Assembly (NCBI GenBank): GCA_013368445.1 | Contig: JAACJO010000019.1 | Span: forward strand, 372,001-436,000 | Length of the DNA stretch: 64,000 nucleotides | DNA from: Leucocoprinus leucothites | Taxonomy: Eukaryota > Basidiomycota > Agaricomycetes > Agaricales > Agaricaceae | Reading direction: 5' to 3' | In this document: positions 1-11,200 of the stretch, piece after piece | Numbering within the stretch: the first letter of the stretch is position 1 | Layout: each line of letters opens with the position of its first letter | Notes under the pieces: model-generated | Seen by the model: the letters and a program-made list of their open reading frames with translations, nothing else | Told to the model about the DNA's origin: nothing | Database searches by the model: none | Program-made: the position numbers and the translations under genes

Positions 1-319
1 ATATGGCAATTATGTTTTCATCTTATTTGTTCTTGTATTTCCTAGTTTGTTTTGACTCATTTACTTTGTCTTGTTATGACTTATTATAACTTGTTTAGTT
101 TCATTTACCTTTTAATGACATGTGATTATTAAATATAGCTGCGCTATATTTGGACTATCTTGTGATCTAGTCAGATGATCAAAGAAGAACTTCTAAAGCT
201 TCTTTGACAGATCGCATCTTATATAGTTTAATTAGTGTTAAGGAAGCTGTACACTTCTCTTCTTTAATTAGAAGTCCTTAGCCCTAGTTAATAATAGATA
301 CAGACTTGTATTGTATATA

Positions 320-531
320 CAGTGGCTCAAAAAACTGTCCCAATGTTTTCGCATTTTGAACATATTTGCTAATACCAGGGCAGATATATGGCCTAGCATC
401 CTGAAAATATTCACACAGGTACCTTGACATATTGGGAGCATATATTCCCATGATCACATGACCTTGTCCATCAATGAATTATTAATGAATTATCGAAAAT
501 ATCTACTCATTGGGACAGTTTTTTGACCCTC
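320..531 (+). repeat. Left long terminal inverted repeat of the mariner element
   Basis: About 210 bases, inverted relative to 1701-1912. A 16-base motif occurs at its outer edge (327-342) and again, inverted, at its inner edge (511-526). Confidence 0.85.
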
Positions 532-545
532 TGTTATCTACCTAC

Positions 546-1565
546 TCAATACTTTGTATGACCTCCTCTTGCCCTGACAACTGCCTCAATCCTTCTGGGC
601 ATGGTTTCTATCAGCCTTTGGCACCTTTCTGCTGGATTCTTATTCCACTCCTCTACTAGCCTCTCCCACAATTCAAATACTCCCTTAGGTGGTCTTTCAT
701 ATGCCTTCAGCTGGTCCTTCAGGTAGGTCCAGAGGTGTTCAATGGGATTTAGGTCAGGGGATTGTGCAGGGCATGATAGAACTTGAATGTTGTTGTCCAC
801 AAACCATTGTTGTCCCAGTTTTGAGGTGTGTTTTGGGTCATTATCCTGCTGGAATATCCTCTCCTCCTCCTCCATCTCCAACTTTTCAAAGCTTTCCACC
901 ACCCCATTGTCCAAAATCTCGCAGTATTTCACTGCATCCATATTCCCTTGAACCTCAATCAGCTTTCCTACCCCATTCCACCCCATACACCCCCACACCA
1001 TCATGTTACCACCTCCTCCATGTTTGACAGTAGGGAGAGTGGTCCTATCTGACAGTGGTTCCCCCCTCTCCTTCCAGGTATACACCTTTCCATCTGACCC
1101 AATCCTGTTGATCTTTGTTTCATCTGTCCACAACACCCTCTTCCAGTCCTCCACTGTCCAATTCCTATGTTCATGTGCAGAGTCAAGGCATTCCTCACAA
1201 TGTTGCTTTTTGAGTAGAGGTCATTTGATCTTGGTTACAGAGCAAAATCCATTATCCTGAAGGGTATTTCTGACAGTTTGGGGTGTGACAGGGTCAGACA
1301 GAGTAGAGTTAATGAAATTTGTAGCCTGGACAGCATTATCTAGCTTTCCAGAGGTTATTTGGTGAATTATTGCTTTTTTATCATGAGGAGAAAGCTTGGA
1401 AGGACGTCCTCCCTTGTTGTTTTCCTTGTCCCCATCAACTTCTTTATTGATCCTCCCAACAGTAGACTTGCCTAGACTAGTTTTATGTTCAATATGGCAC
1501 AAGGAATAGCCATCTTTGAGAAGAGAAGTGACTTGGGAGTATTAGGTAGAGGAGATAGCTTTCAT
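546..1565 (-). pseudogene. Tc1/mariner transposase (DD34E), two nonsense mutations
   Basis: One frame runs from an ATG at 1565 to a stop at 546. It has an N-terminal helix-turn-helix region (IEHKTSLGKSTVGRI) and a DDE domain: WTDETK, then QDNDPKHTS, then SPDLNPIEHLW. There are 34 residues between the second Asp and the Glu, as in Tc1 transposases. Two in-frame stops break it: a TAA near codon 8, where the sister copy at 57547 has CAA, and a TGA just before 1220, where CGA is the likely ancestor. Both are C-to-T on the coding strand. No frameshift separates the two open pieces. Confidence 0.92.
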
Positions 1566-1700
1566 GATGTAGTGGCAGGAAGAAAGACAGTTGTAGCCAT
1601 CTCAACATGTCAACCAAGGTCACATGATCTTGTTTACTACTCCCACACCTGCCCTGATGCTCCCCTGGCATGTTACAAGATAGATACTGGGAGGCTGACA

Positions 1701-1912
1701 GGGGGTCAAAAAACTGTCCCAATGAGTAGATATTTTTAATAATTCATTACTAATTCATTGATGGACAAGGTCATGTGATCATGGGAATATATGCGCCCAA
1801 TATGTCAAGGTACCTGTGTGAATATTTTCAGGATGCTAGGCCATATATCTGCCCTGGTATTAGCAAATATGTCCAAAATGCGAAAACATTGGGACAGTTT
1901 TTTGAGCCACTG
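1701..1912 (-). repeat. Right long terminal inverted repeat of the mariner element
   Basis: Inverted copy of 320-531, with the same 16-base motif at its inner (1706-1721) and outer (1890-1905) edges. Confidence 0.85.
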
Positions 1913-2181
1913 TAAGTTGTTGACATCTACCAAGGAGAAACATCATTTCTACTTAGTTAGGTGGAGACTCAATATGAGCATTTATCTATACAAAGTTGAA
2001 TTGAACTTAAGCTCTAAGATCTCAAGTACTAAAGTCTTTACTCTTATAATCGCCGTATTATAACTCTGACTTAGTAAACGACTTTGTTGCTTACCGAGAA
2101 GGAGTCCCCTTTGATAAGATCAAGTTGATACTTATTGCACCAGCTTAGGACCAGGCCGGCATCACTATAACAGTTTGTATC

Positions 2182-5100
2182 ATGGACTCTGATATTCCTG
2201 AATGTGATAGCTGTGGGAAATGCTTTCCTCTTCTTTCTGCAACTGTGTTGCCCTCTACTTGCTTGAAGTGCAAACTTCTTGCCCCCCACATGATTGGCTC
2301 TCCAGCATATACTGACACCCAGGTGAGTACTTTCAGACCACACTTGGTGACTTATCCATTCTCAAGATGAATACATATTTTAGCAGTGGCCACAGTGTGT
2401 GATGTGTAGCAAGTCATTCTGTAATATGACCAAGATGCTTGCAGATGTACAACTATGTGAGACTACTATTTGTGCTGATACTGCTACAAGCATTTGGGCA
2501 CCTACTGGCAATCCAACCAGCAGCCTGTTATCTATCCAGGTAGTATCAGGTAGTATCTAGGTGACTCATCATCAACATCCTTCACATGAGTGTTATGATT
2601 TATATGAAGTCATTAACAGAATTTCTGAAAATAGACAAAATTGTTTTATCCTACCAGCAATTGCTTATGCTCCACGTGTTCCTCAAGAGATCTCAGATGT
2701 TTAGGCCGAGCAAACTGCAAGGCTGCAGGAGCATTTCTGTAGGCAATCTGGTTTTTCTAAAGGGTCCTCAGCAGGAACATCAACTCTAAGCACTACTGAG
2801 CTCCATCAATATGAGCAAGCCATAGCCCCAACCACTTGTGCCTCAAGCAAATATATGCTGGATGGAGAGTATTTCTCTGCACTTATCAACTGGTTATCCT
2901 CATAATATTCTATTTTTGTTATCCAGTTTCATTGAAGTAATAAGCCAAAGGCACTTGATGCCACACTTGGATCATTGTCCAAGTGATATTCACAAACCAC
3001 CTACCTTCCAGGTACATCTAATTCTTGCTACAGTAAAAAATGGAAAAATCTCACAATTGGGTAGATATCAAGACAGATATTCTCCAAACCCTGAATGTTG
3101 AGTGGGCTAAAGACACTGCTATCCCACTTTTTGACAATGAGGTGTCCCTACATTTACACCTGAACAGCCTCCTTGAGGATGGAACTTCATCAATGACAGT
3201 TGTGGACTTTGTCAGGCACTACTTTTCTCCAGGACATCTACAACCAACTTTGCCACTGCAATTCCATTATTTGGAAAAGCAGTGTGGCACTCCAGCATTC
3301 TGTCTGGAGCTATTCATTAATATTGATCAGGTAAGACACTCACTTCCATAAAATGACTACTACTCACATAGTGATAAATTCCTTCAAAACTAGTACAACA
3401 AATGGTGTAAAGCTGAGATTTTGGATGATACAGATGGCCTTGATGATCTTGATCTCAAGGATGGGAGCTTACTATGTGCATCACTGGGAAAATCTAGCTG
3501 TCATTGCCCATGCGGTGATTCTCTGTCTAATCTACAAGATCATATTGCCAAGCAACAGCACACAATGACAGGTATTCCTTATCTTTGATTCACCTATGAA
3601 TTAGTCTCTGAATTCTATGCCTTCAGGATCTGGAGCACATGGTTGTCAAATCTCATCTATGTTCAAACCACTTCCTGCAAACCACCTGTCCAAACCAGTA
3701 CACAAATCATTGAAAATCAACTTTGAGAAGATTATATGTACAGTTGACAATACAACTGGCCAATGTTATAAATATTGACTTGATTGATGCCCATAGTGAC
3801 TTGATTGTTCTAGATGCTGACACAGCCACCTGGTCTGAAGTAGCCCTACTCAATTGGGAGGAGTACGTTGGGAAGTTTGACATTGAAGAGGAAAGGTTTG
3901 ATGTTGATTGGGATGAATACAACTGGACAGACATTATCACTAGGATCAGAAGGAACAGTTTTGCTGTTTGATAGGAATGGACTGACAGACTGATAAACAG
4001 ACAATGATAGTTTTGTGGACATTTGGACTAGAACACTAGGATATCTAACTATGATAGGTGTTACATCAGCAGACAGATTAGTATTTATCAGTATCATGAT
4101 AGTGATATCAGACTTGTAGTTGTAGTTTCATAGTTTGATACTGTTTCAGTTAGTAGTATTTAAGGACTTTGTATTAGGAAGATTAAACACAAGTTTAATC
4201 TTTCCTTTGTTTCCAAGATTACTTGTGTTTACTCTCCCCAACTTGAATTCACTTGTACTATTGTTGTTGTCTCAAACCTCGCACTACCTTAGACTTATTG
4301 CAAGTCTTCTTGGCCTTCTCTTACTGGGCTTTTGAGAATACTCAAGCTCATTAATTGAAGTAGGTTAAAGACCAGTTAGCTGCTGACTTACATAACCCAA
4401 TCATGTGTTGTGACACGTGATGTTACTAGGTGCTCTGACTGTAAATCTTAACAGCCAAACAAGCTTTACAACCCTTCCAGACTCATTAACTGGCTATATT
4501 CAAGATGCACCCACCATTTGTGAAAGAAACAATGAAGAATGCATATCAGGTATGGCATCATTCTTCTGATCAGTTTGTATGAGAATTCAAGCTTTTATTG
4601 TACTTGATCAACTTATCCTTGTTGGTGTTGATGGGGAGGTTGAATATGTTGCTAAATGGTTCTTTTGTCTGAGTGATGACATTGACCAATTATCTGATGA
4701 ACTGGCTGGTGTGGGTGGGGATCAAATAGCCCAGCACAATGCTCAGATCAAGGCTGAGTGTTCACACCTTCACCAGGCAAAATGGTTCCTTAGTGCCTTC
4801 TATGATCATTGCTCTGCAAGTAATGTTGTAGTCAACAAATGTGAGTATTCTGATATTCATGTTCAACTATGATTGTTGATGATGGTTTCAATTTCAACTC
4901 ACTTATATACTCATGATCTAATCTAGATATCACAATTGCTGATGCCTTCCTCCTCCAAGAAAAAGCTAGCATGGAGCTGAGTGCTGCATCTGGTATCTCT
5001 TCATACTTACTTAAAGATGAAGGCATCATGTGGCTTGTGGAGACATGGTGTCCGGGGGATGTTGAGCACTGCAGTAGTACCCTTTCCCACCCTTCAACTA

Positions 5101-5644
5101 GCATGGAGCTCAAGAGCTCAAGAATATATGCATTTACACATTTTTCTTATGGACATAGCAATCGGAACTTGGTGTTTGCAGATGTTCAAGGTAAGCCTTC
5201 ATTGATTTTTGTCTCAGCTTCAAGTCAGTGGTTTAGTCTGTTGTTGTTTATAGGGAGTCCCACAGTTGTCAACAGTCATGATGGTTTGATTTTGTTTGAT
5301 CTTATGACACATACGTCCAATGGGTCAGTCCATCTTGATATCTGTGTTAATTTATATGTAACTGAGTGAATGATTTCATTGAAAGGAACTCTGAGATTGG
5401 CAACTTTGGTATTTGAGGCATCAAGTCTTTTGCCACTGATCACAAGTGTGGGATTGTTTGCCAAAAGCTTGGTCTTGATAAAGATTTACCCCTTGGTGCC
5501 TAGGTTGACTCTGACATGGAACTGGATTCTGATGATGACCTTGGTATGGCACATGAGAATCATGGCACAGCCACCAATGGAGGAGGGAACAAGCCAATTG
5601 ATGGGTCAGGTTCAGCCACAGGTAGTAGTGATGATGCAGAGTAG
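2182..5644 (+). pseudogene. Fungal alpha-kinase (MHCK/EF2K type) pseudogene
   Basis: Coding pieces separated by intron-like GT...AG stretches, starting MDSDIPECDSCGKCF at 2182 and stopping near 5644. The N-terminus has paired CxxC motifs. The kinase part carries VEYVAKWFF near 4650 (the invariant Lys of the alpha-kinase fold), then WLVETW, EHCSSTLSHP and LVFADVQGS around 5020-5270. After that comes IGNFGI and a Cys/His tail, DHKCGIVCQKLGL, near 5400-5480, typical of alpha-kinases. The tail is acidic. Stops such as TGA after ISGMASFF and TGA after NFGI, plus a 690-base solo LTR in an exon, show it is dead. Joining across that LTR after removing one GCCAA repeat restores the frame. Family known; substrate unknown. 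Confidence 0.8.
3764..4453 (+). mobile_element. Solo LTR, family B (copy 1)
   Basis: TGTTATAAAT...AATCTTAACA, 690 bases, flanked by an exact 5-base duplication GCCAA (3759-3763 and 4454-4458). It interrupts an exon of the alpha-kinase pseudogene. Other copies are at 18102, 41363 and 46274. It contains the 68-codon frame discussed in the findings. Confidence 0.92.
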
Positions 5645-6073
5645 CATTCTAGGCCCAGCTTGATTTTGTGTTTAAAATGAATGCATGGTACTTAGTTTAC
5701 TTAGATATACTTGTCACAACTTGGTAATTAGAACATGATTAATGATAATTTGGTTGTGCACTCATTTTGATCATGCCTTGAGTAAGCTGGTGCTTGTCAA
5801 CCCCATCACTCACATGTGAAAATGAAGTGTAGAGTTCTCACCTACTGTAAAACCAGAGTTGGAATGACGAGACTAGGACCTGAGCAATTGTTTGGTCAGG
5901 AGAAAAAGAATACAGTGCTTAAGTCTCCTGATCTCCTCTGCAACTGATTGTGCAACCACTGACTTTCCCACCCCAGCAGGTCCCAATAACCAAAGTAGAC
6001 ATTGGATCACTATGTCCATTTGTCCCTATTTCATGATATGACTACATTGCCTCTGGCATGTATCTTCACTACA

Positions 6074-6619
6074 TGTCACGATCTGCGATCGCGACCTCTC
6101 CGATTTGATCTCCGACTATTTTTTCGACTTCCGATTCCCGCGATTTTTCATTATCTATCATTTCTATAAATATTTCGCAGCCTGTCTCCGCTCATCATTC
6201 TATCCTCCTTTCATTTGCGCTCATATTCGTTTCCGCCATTCCATTTATGTTTATCGTTCTCCGTCGCGTCGTGTTTGTCGTTGTCTATTTACTTTTCGTT
6301 TATCTGTTTATTCGTTTATCGTCGCATTGTGAGCTTCGCGATATTTACGTGTTATTTGTCCAATTTCGCGTTATCTTAAATATGTCGCTACTAGCTCATG
6401 TATTATTCATTCTGAATATCGACTAAGATTCCACTCTGAATTCTCTGTCCGTTATTCCTTCAGTGTCGAATTCCAATTCGCACTGCCTGTCATCTTCCTC
6501 GTAGACCAAATCGGTCGACGCGATATCGGAAGGGCGCAGCACATACGCTGAAGCCAACGACCGACCTCTCCGTAACTTTCACGCGCTTAGTAAGCGCCGG
6601 TATTTCGCAAATCCTGACA
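6074..6619 (+). repeat. Gypsy-1 5' LTR
   Basis: 546 bases, same length as 13526-14071. It contains a TATA-like TTAAATA at 6377 and the predicted RNA start at 6409. Confidence 0.95.
6377..6419 (+). promoter_or_regulatory. Gypsy-1 predicted promoter and self-primer (R start at 6409)
   Basis: A TATA-like box at 6377-6383 lies about 30 bases before 6409-6419 (ATTCTGAATAT). Those 11 bases are the exact reverse complement of 6622-6632, just after the 5' LTR. In Tf1 the first 11 bases of the RNA prime reverse transcription at such a site. From 6409 to the gag ATG at 6661 there is no other ATG. The start site is inferred, not observed. Confidence 0.6.
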
Positions 6620-6621
6620 GT

Positions 6622-6632
6622 ATATTCAGAAT
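6622..6632 (+). other. Gypsy-1 primer binding site (self-priming type)
   Basis: ATATTCAGAAT, two bases after the LTR end and complementary to 6409-6419 within the LTR. There is no TGG start as expected for a tRNA primer. Confidence 0.65.
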
Positions 6633-6660
6633 TCCCAACTTTCGGTATCGTTCTCTTAAT

Positions 6661-8241
6661 ATGTCTACAACACTTACTCGCAATACTGCTCGTACTCGTG
6701 GTATTTCTGTCCAGAATCATCCACTTCCCTCTCGACGCGCACCTTCTACTCGTGGTAGAGGTGGCGCTCCTTCTACTCCTCGGTTTTCAGGTCCACCTCG
6801 AAATGGGCGTGAAGCTTCGCGTAGGACTATTCATGAGTCCGAAGAAGATGAACCCCAGCCTGAGCGCGACCAGGTCAGTGTTGACCATAACGAAGACAAC
6901 GAGGAAGAAGAGGAGAATAACGCACAAGAACCGGAGGGCAATACCCAATTTTTCGAACTTGAAGATTTGGGTCAGGATGATGAACATTTGGATAATGATG
7001 GTGCTGATGCAGGAGGTGGAGATGGCGATGGAGGTCCTCCCAATGATGATCCTGATGATGAAGGTGACCCAGAGGATGAGCCTGATGAGCCTCCTCGTCG
7101 CCGCCGTCGTCAAAACCCAGACCCTGAAGAACGATTCCTGAACATTATGGATCGTTTTGCAACTAATCTCGAAAATCGCAACCATACTCCCCTGCCTGTC
7201 GTTAAAACGGAACGCATTCAGGCTAAAGAGCCCGACACATTTGACGGCTCCAAGCCTCAGAAACTAGACGAGTTCCTTTTTCAATGCCGCTTATACTTCA
7301 ATACTAATCCGTCGCAATTCACTACAGAACGTGCGAAGGTTAGCTTTGCGATGACCTTTCTCAAGGGACCCGCTCAGCAGCACTTTCAAACGGTTCTTCA
7401 AGTGGAGTACGATTGGGACGTCATTTCCTGGTTTCAGGATTTCCAATTGTTTGCGGACGAGTTGCGCGAGAATTTTGGGGCCCTTGATCGCGAGACAGAG
7501 GCAGCGGAGGAGTTGGAACACCTTCGCATGGGTCATAACTGGACTATAACCAAGTATAACGTTGAGTTCTCGCGACTTGTTAGTATCTTGGGATGGCCCG
7601 ACAACGTCCTAGTTTACCGCTATTATCGAGGCCTTCCAGATCGCATTTCCGACATCATTTCCAGCTCTCCTACTGGCAAACCCTCTTCCCTTGCTGCTAT
7701 GCGACGTCTCGCTATGCAAATCGACAACAACTACTGGTCCCGTGTCCGCGAAAAGAAGCGTACTGGTGAAAAACCAGGTCAGTCTTCGACGCGTCCTGAT
7801 ACACAGAACCAGCAGAACCAGCAGAATAAAAACAAGGGGAAGAACAACAACAACAATCGCCAGCAGAATTCATCGCAGCAGCCCAACACACCTTCCAATC
7901 CTCCTTCCAACAATCCTAAACCATTCCAGAAATCGTCGAATCCTTCTTCCTCATCACAACCCTCCAATCCTCTCGCCGGAAAACTCAACAAGGACGGTAA
8001 GCTGACTGCTCAAGAGCGTCAGCGTCGCATCGCAAATGGACAATGCTTATACTGTGGTGGAAACCACATGATTCGCGACTGTCCTCGCAAGAACGAGTCC
8101 GGTAATACTAATAATAATTCCAATTCTACTTCTTCTTCTTCTAATGCGAACAAGCCTAAAGGGCGAAACGCCAAGGCCGATGCAGACTCCAAGGATGCTT
8201 CGCAACCTTCGGGCTCTCAATCCGAGAGTTCGAAAAAATAG
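6661..8241 (+). CDS. gag: Gypsy-1 Gag polyprotein
   Basis: 526 residues from the first ATG downstream of the predicted promoter to TAG. Residues 1-55 are basic and Arg/Ser/Thr-rich, 55-160 are strongly acidic, then a retrotransposon capsid-like region follows (about 185-365: PDTFDGSKPQKLDEFLFQC, AMTFLKG). A Gln/Asn-rich linker and a zinc knuckle (CLYCGGNHMIRDC, near residue 461) come next, then a Ser-rich tail. The knuckle spacing is CX2CX3HX4C, one residue shorter than the usual CX2CX4HX4C. Gag should form the particle and bind RNA. The pol frame overlaps its end in the -1 frame. Confidence 0.93.
   Translation: MSTTLTRNTARTRGISVQNHPLPSRRAPSTRGRGGAPSTPRFSGPPRNGREASRRTIHESEEDEPQPERDQVSVDHNEDNEEEEENNAQEPEGNTQFFELEDLGQDDEHLDNDGADAGGGDGDGGPPNDDPDDEGDPEDEPDEPPRRRRRQNPDPEERFLNIMDRFATNLENRNHTPLPVVKTERIQAKEPDTFDGSKPQKLDEFLFQCRLYFNTNPSQFTTERAKVSFAMTFLKGPAQQHFQTVLQVEYDWDVISWFQDFQLFADELRENFGALDRETEAAEELEHLRMGHNWTITKYNVEFSRLVSILGWPDNVLVYRYYRGLPDRISDIISSSPTGKPSSLAAMRRLAMQIDNNYWSRVREKKRTGEKPGQSSTRPDTQNQQNQQNKNKGKNNNNNRQQNSSQQPNTPSNPPSNNPKPFQKSSNPSSSSQPSNPLAGKLNKDGKLTAQERQRRIANGQCLYCGGNHMIRDCPRKNESGNTNNNSNSTSSSSNANKPKGRNAKADADSKDASQPSGSQSESSKK
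8232..8241 (+). promoter_or_regulatory. Gypsy-1 candidate -1 frameshift site at gag end
   Basis: The last gag codons read TCG AAA AAA TAG. The -1 frame is open here and leads straight into pol. G AAA AAA is not a perfect X XXY YYZ heptamer, because the P-site re-pairing has a first-base mismatch. The A-run before the stop is retained in the decayed relative (55581-55588). Confidence 0.45.
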
Positions 8242-11200
8242 CGAGCGATCCTCAGAACTCTGCACAGGCTGAGGATCGCGTTGAACTCTCCTGTGCTTCA
8301 GAGAGTATTCGACTCAACGCGTCCGCTCTTTCCGATCCGAACTCTCTTCATATTTCGCTTACTTCTTCATTGCTTTTGGACAAATCTTCTTCACTCCCTA
8401 TTTCACTTACTGCGCTAGTTGATAGTGGTTCGACTCATTGCTTCATAGACAATTCGCTTATTCGTAAATACCGTGTACCCACTATTCCGATTCCTCCCGT
8501 AGAGTTGCGATTGTTTGATGGTTCATCTAATTCGTTCATTTCAGAAACTGCGAAAATCCCTATCTCGTTTCCAACTGGTGAATGTATAAATCTGGACTTC
8601 TATGTCACTCGGCTTGATCCGTCTTGCTCTGTGGTTCTTGGACATAATTGGCTTGCCCGCTACAATCCGTTGATTGATTGGGTTTCAGGTCAAATCGCTT
8701 TCCGATCTACTCTGCAATCAGATCTTGCTACTCCTTCTGTCTGCGCGCCTATCTCTGCCGAATCGCCGGCTCCTGATACAATCTCACCAGTTCCCGATTC
8801 TTCCACTTCTCGACCTGACGTTCGACTGATTGGCGCGGCTGCATTTGCGCGTGTCTGTCGTCAACCTGGCTCTATGCGTTTTGGTCTGGATCTCCGGCGC
8901 TCATCTGTGGCTGGAGCTGCTTCTTCTTCTTCGCAGGATCCCATCAACCTTTCTAACGTTCCTTCGGAATATCATGAATTCGCGGATGTTTTCAGCAAAT
9001 CCCATGCTGACAGTCTCCCACCTCACCGACCTTACGACTTGCGCATTAATCTCGAGGAAGGCACTTCTCCTCCTGTCGGAACGATTTATTCGCTTTCGCA
9101 GGTTGAGCTTGCTGCACTCCGAGAATTCATTGACGAAAATCTTTCCATTGGTTTTATTCGACCTTCTAATTCTCCTCATGGTGCTCCTGTTCTCTTCGTC
9201 AAAAAGAAAGATGGCTCTCTTCGACTCTGTGTTGATTTCCGTGGTCTTAACCGGATCACTAGGAAAGATCGCTACCCACTACCGCTCATTTCTGACTTGC
9301 TGGACTCTCCGCGAAAGGCTGGTATCTATACCAAGATTGATCTCCGACATGCTTATCATTTGGTTCGTATTGCTGAAGGCGATGAGTGGAAAACTGCATT
9401 CCGCACTCGCTATGGTTCATTCGAGTGGCTTGTGATGCCTTTCGGTCTCACCAACGCTCCTGCTGCCTTCCAGCGATTCATGAACGACATTTTCCAGGAT
9501 CTTCTTGATACGTGCGTAACCGTTTATCTTGACGATATTCTCATATATTCGGAGGACATTAATTCGCATCGCAAACACGTTCGCGAAGTCCTTAAAAGGT
9601 TGCGCCAAAACGGCCTTTATGCTCGCGCTGATAAATGCGAGTTCCATACTGACACAGTCGAATACCTCGGCTACATTCTTTCTCCAGACGGTCTGAAAAT
9701 GTCAGAAGAAAAGGTAAAAACTATCCAGGACTGGCCCGAACCGAAGAAGGTCAAGGACATACAATCCTTCCTTGGTTTCGCAAACTTCTATCGTCGTTTC
9801 ATTTATGGTTATTCCGATATTGTTGTACCACTAACTCGCCTCACGCGAAAACACATACAGTGGAACTTCGACGAAAAAGCTCGCAAGGCTTTTAACTCCC
9901 TCAAGGAGGCCTTTATGCGTGCACCAGTTCTTACCCATTGGATTCCCGATACACAAATTATTGTGGAAACCGATGCCTCTGACTATGCCCTGGCAGCTAT
10001 ACTCTCTATCATTGCTCCTGATGGAGATATTCACCCTATTGCTTTTCATTCCCGTACATTTTCCACATCCGAGCTCAACTACGACACCCATGACAAGGAA
10101 CTGCTTGCAATTTTTGAAGCATTCCGAATCTGGCGCCATTATCTCGAAGGCGCTGCGCTTCCTATTGATGTGGTCACCGATCATAGGAACCTTGAGTATT
10201 TCTCTACCACAAAGATACTAACGCGCAGACAGGCCAGATGGTCCGAGTTCTTATCGCAGTTCAACCTTGTTATTCGATTTAGACCTGGTAAGCTTGGAAC
10301 GAAACCAGATGCCCTAACTAGACGTTGGGACGTCTACCCAAAAGGGGGGAATAATGGCTACGCCACGGTTAATCCTCACAATTTCCGACCTGTCTTTACT
10401 AATGAACAACTTTCTACTTCTATTCGTGCTTCGTATCTTTATACGCCTGCGCTGCGCGCTGGTCTTATTATGGACATTTCGCAACTTCGCACAGACATTC
10501 TTTCCGCTATTTCCACTGACGATTCTGTTTCCGATCATTTCGCTCATCCAGAGGGTCGCTGGTCCAAAGACTCCGAGGGTTTCTTGTTACTTGATGGTAG
10601 AATCTACGTTCCCGATACTAACGATCTTCGTTTGCGCATTTTGCAGTACTATCACGACCATGCACTCGCTGGCCATTTCGGTCAAAACAAAACTCTAGAA
10701 CTTGTTCGCCGTGAGTATACGTGGCCAAATATCCGCGACTTTGTCAAGGATTACTGCAAAGGTTGTGTTACCTGTTCAAGATCGAAAGCTCGACGCCATC
10801 GCCCCTATGGAACTCTCAAGCAACTTCCCATACCATCGCGACCTTGGGATTCAATTTCTATGGATTTCATCGAAAAACTTCCAAAGTCCTCAGGGTTTGA
10901 CTCAATTCTGGTCATTGTGGATAGGCTAACCAAACAAGCGATTTTCATTCCAACTCATGATACCATTACTTCCACAGAACTCGCTAAACTCTTTGTCATT
11001 CATGTCTTCTCCAAACATGGTATCCCTGCTAATGTTACCTCTGATCGCGGTTCAGAATTTGTTTCGCACTTTTTCCGATCGCTAGGAGAAGCTTTGGACA
11101 TGAAGTTACACTTCACGTCAGGTTATCATCCTGAAGGTGACGGTCAGACTGAACGAACTAACCAAACTCTTGAACAGTACTTGCGCATTTATTGCAACTA

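Larger units (their letters stand above)
320..1912 (-). mobile_element. Tc1/mariner DNA transposon, full length, dead
   Basis: A 1593-base element flanked by TA on both sides (318-319 and 1913-1914). It has inverted repeats of about 210 bases whose outer ends begin CAGTGGCTCAAAAAACTGTC. One transposase frame on the minus strand has two in-frame stops. It is inserted in the family-A LTR. A truncated sister copy lies at 57200-57793. Confidence 0.93.
1..2172 (+). mobile_element. Family-A LTR (Gypsy-3 family), left end cut by window, split by mariner
   Basis: Bases 1-319 and 1915-2172 match the LTR at 58889-59550 and end in the same CACTATAACA. The first 75 or so bases of the LTR lie outside the window. 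The Tc1/mariner element at 320-1912 sits inside it with a TA duplication. It is either a solo LTR or the 3' LTR of an element to the left; the outer flank is not visible, so I cannot tell. The sequence after 2172 is the start of an alpha-kinase pseudogene. Confidence 0.85.

Noticed and set aside
689..1027. Plus-strand frames opposite the mariner transposase
   Set aside because: Antisense shadows of the DDE domain.
7779..7991. Minus-strand and alternate-frame ORFs across Gypsy-1 gag and pol
   Set aside because: Shadows of the Gln/Asn- and Ser-rich gag repeats and of the pol frame; no domain or start context.
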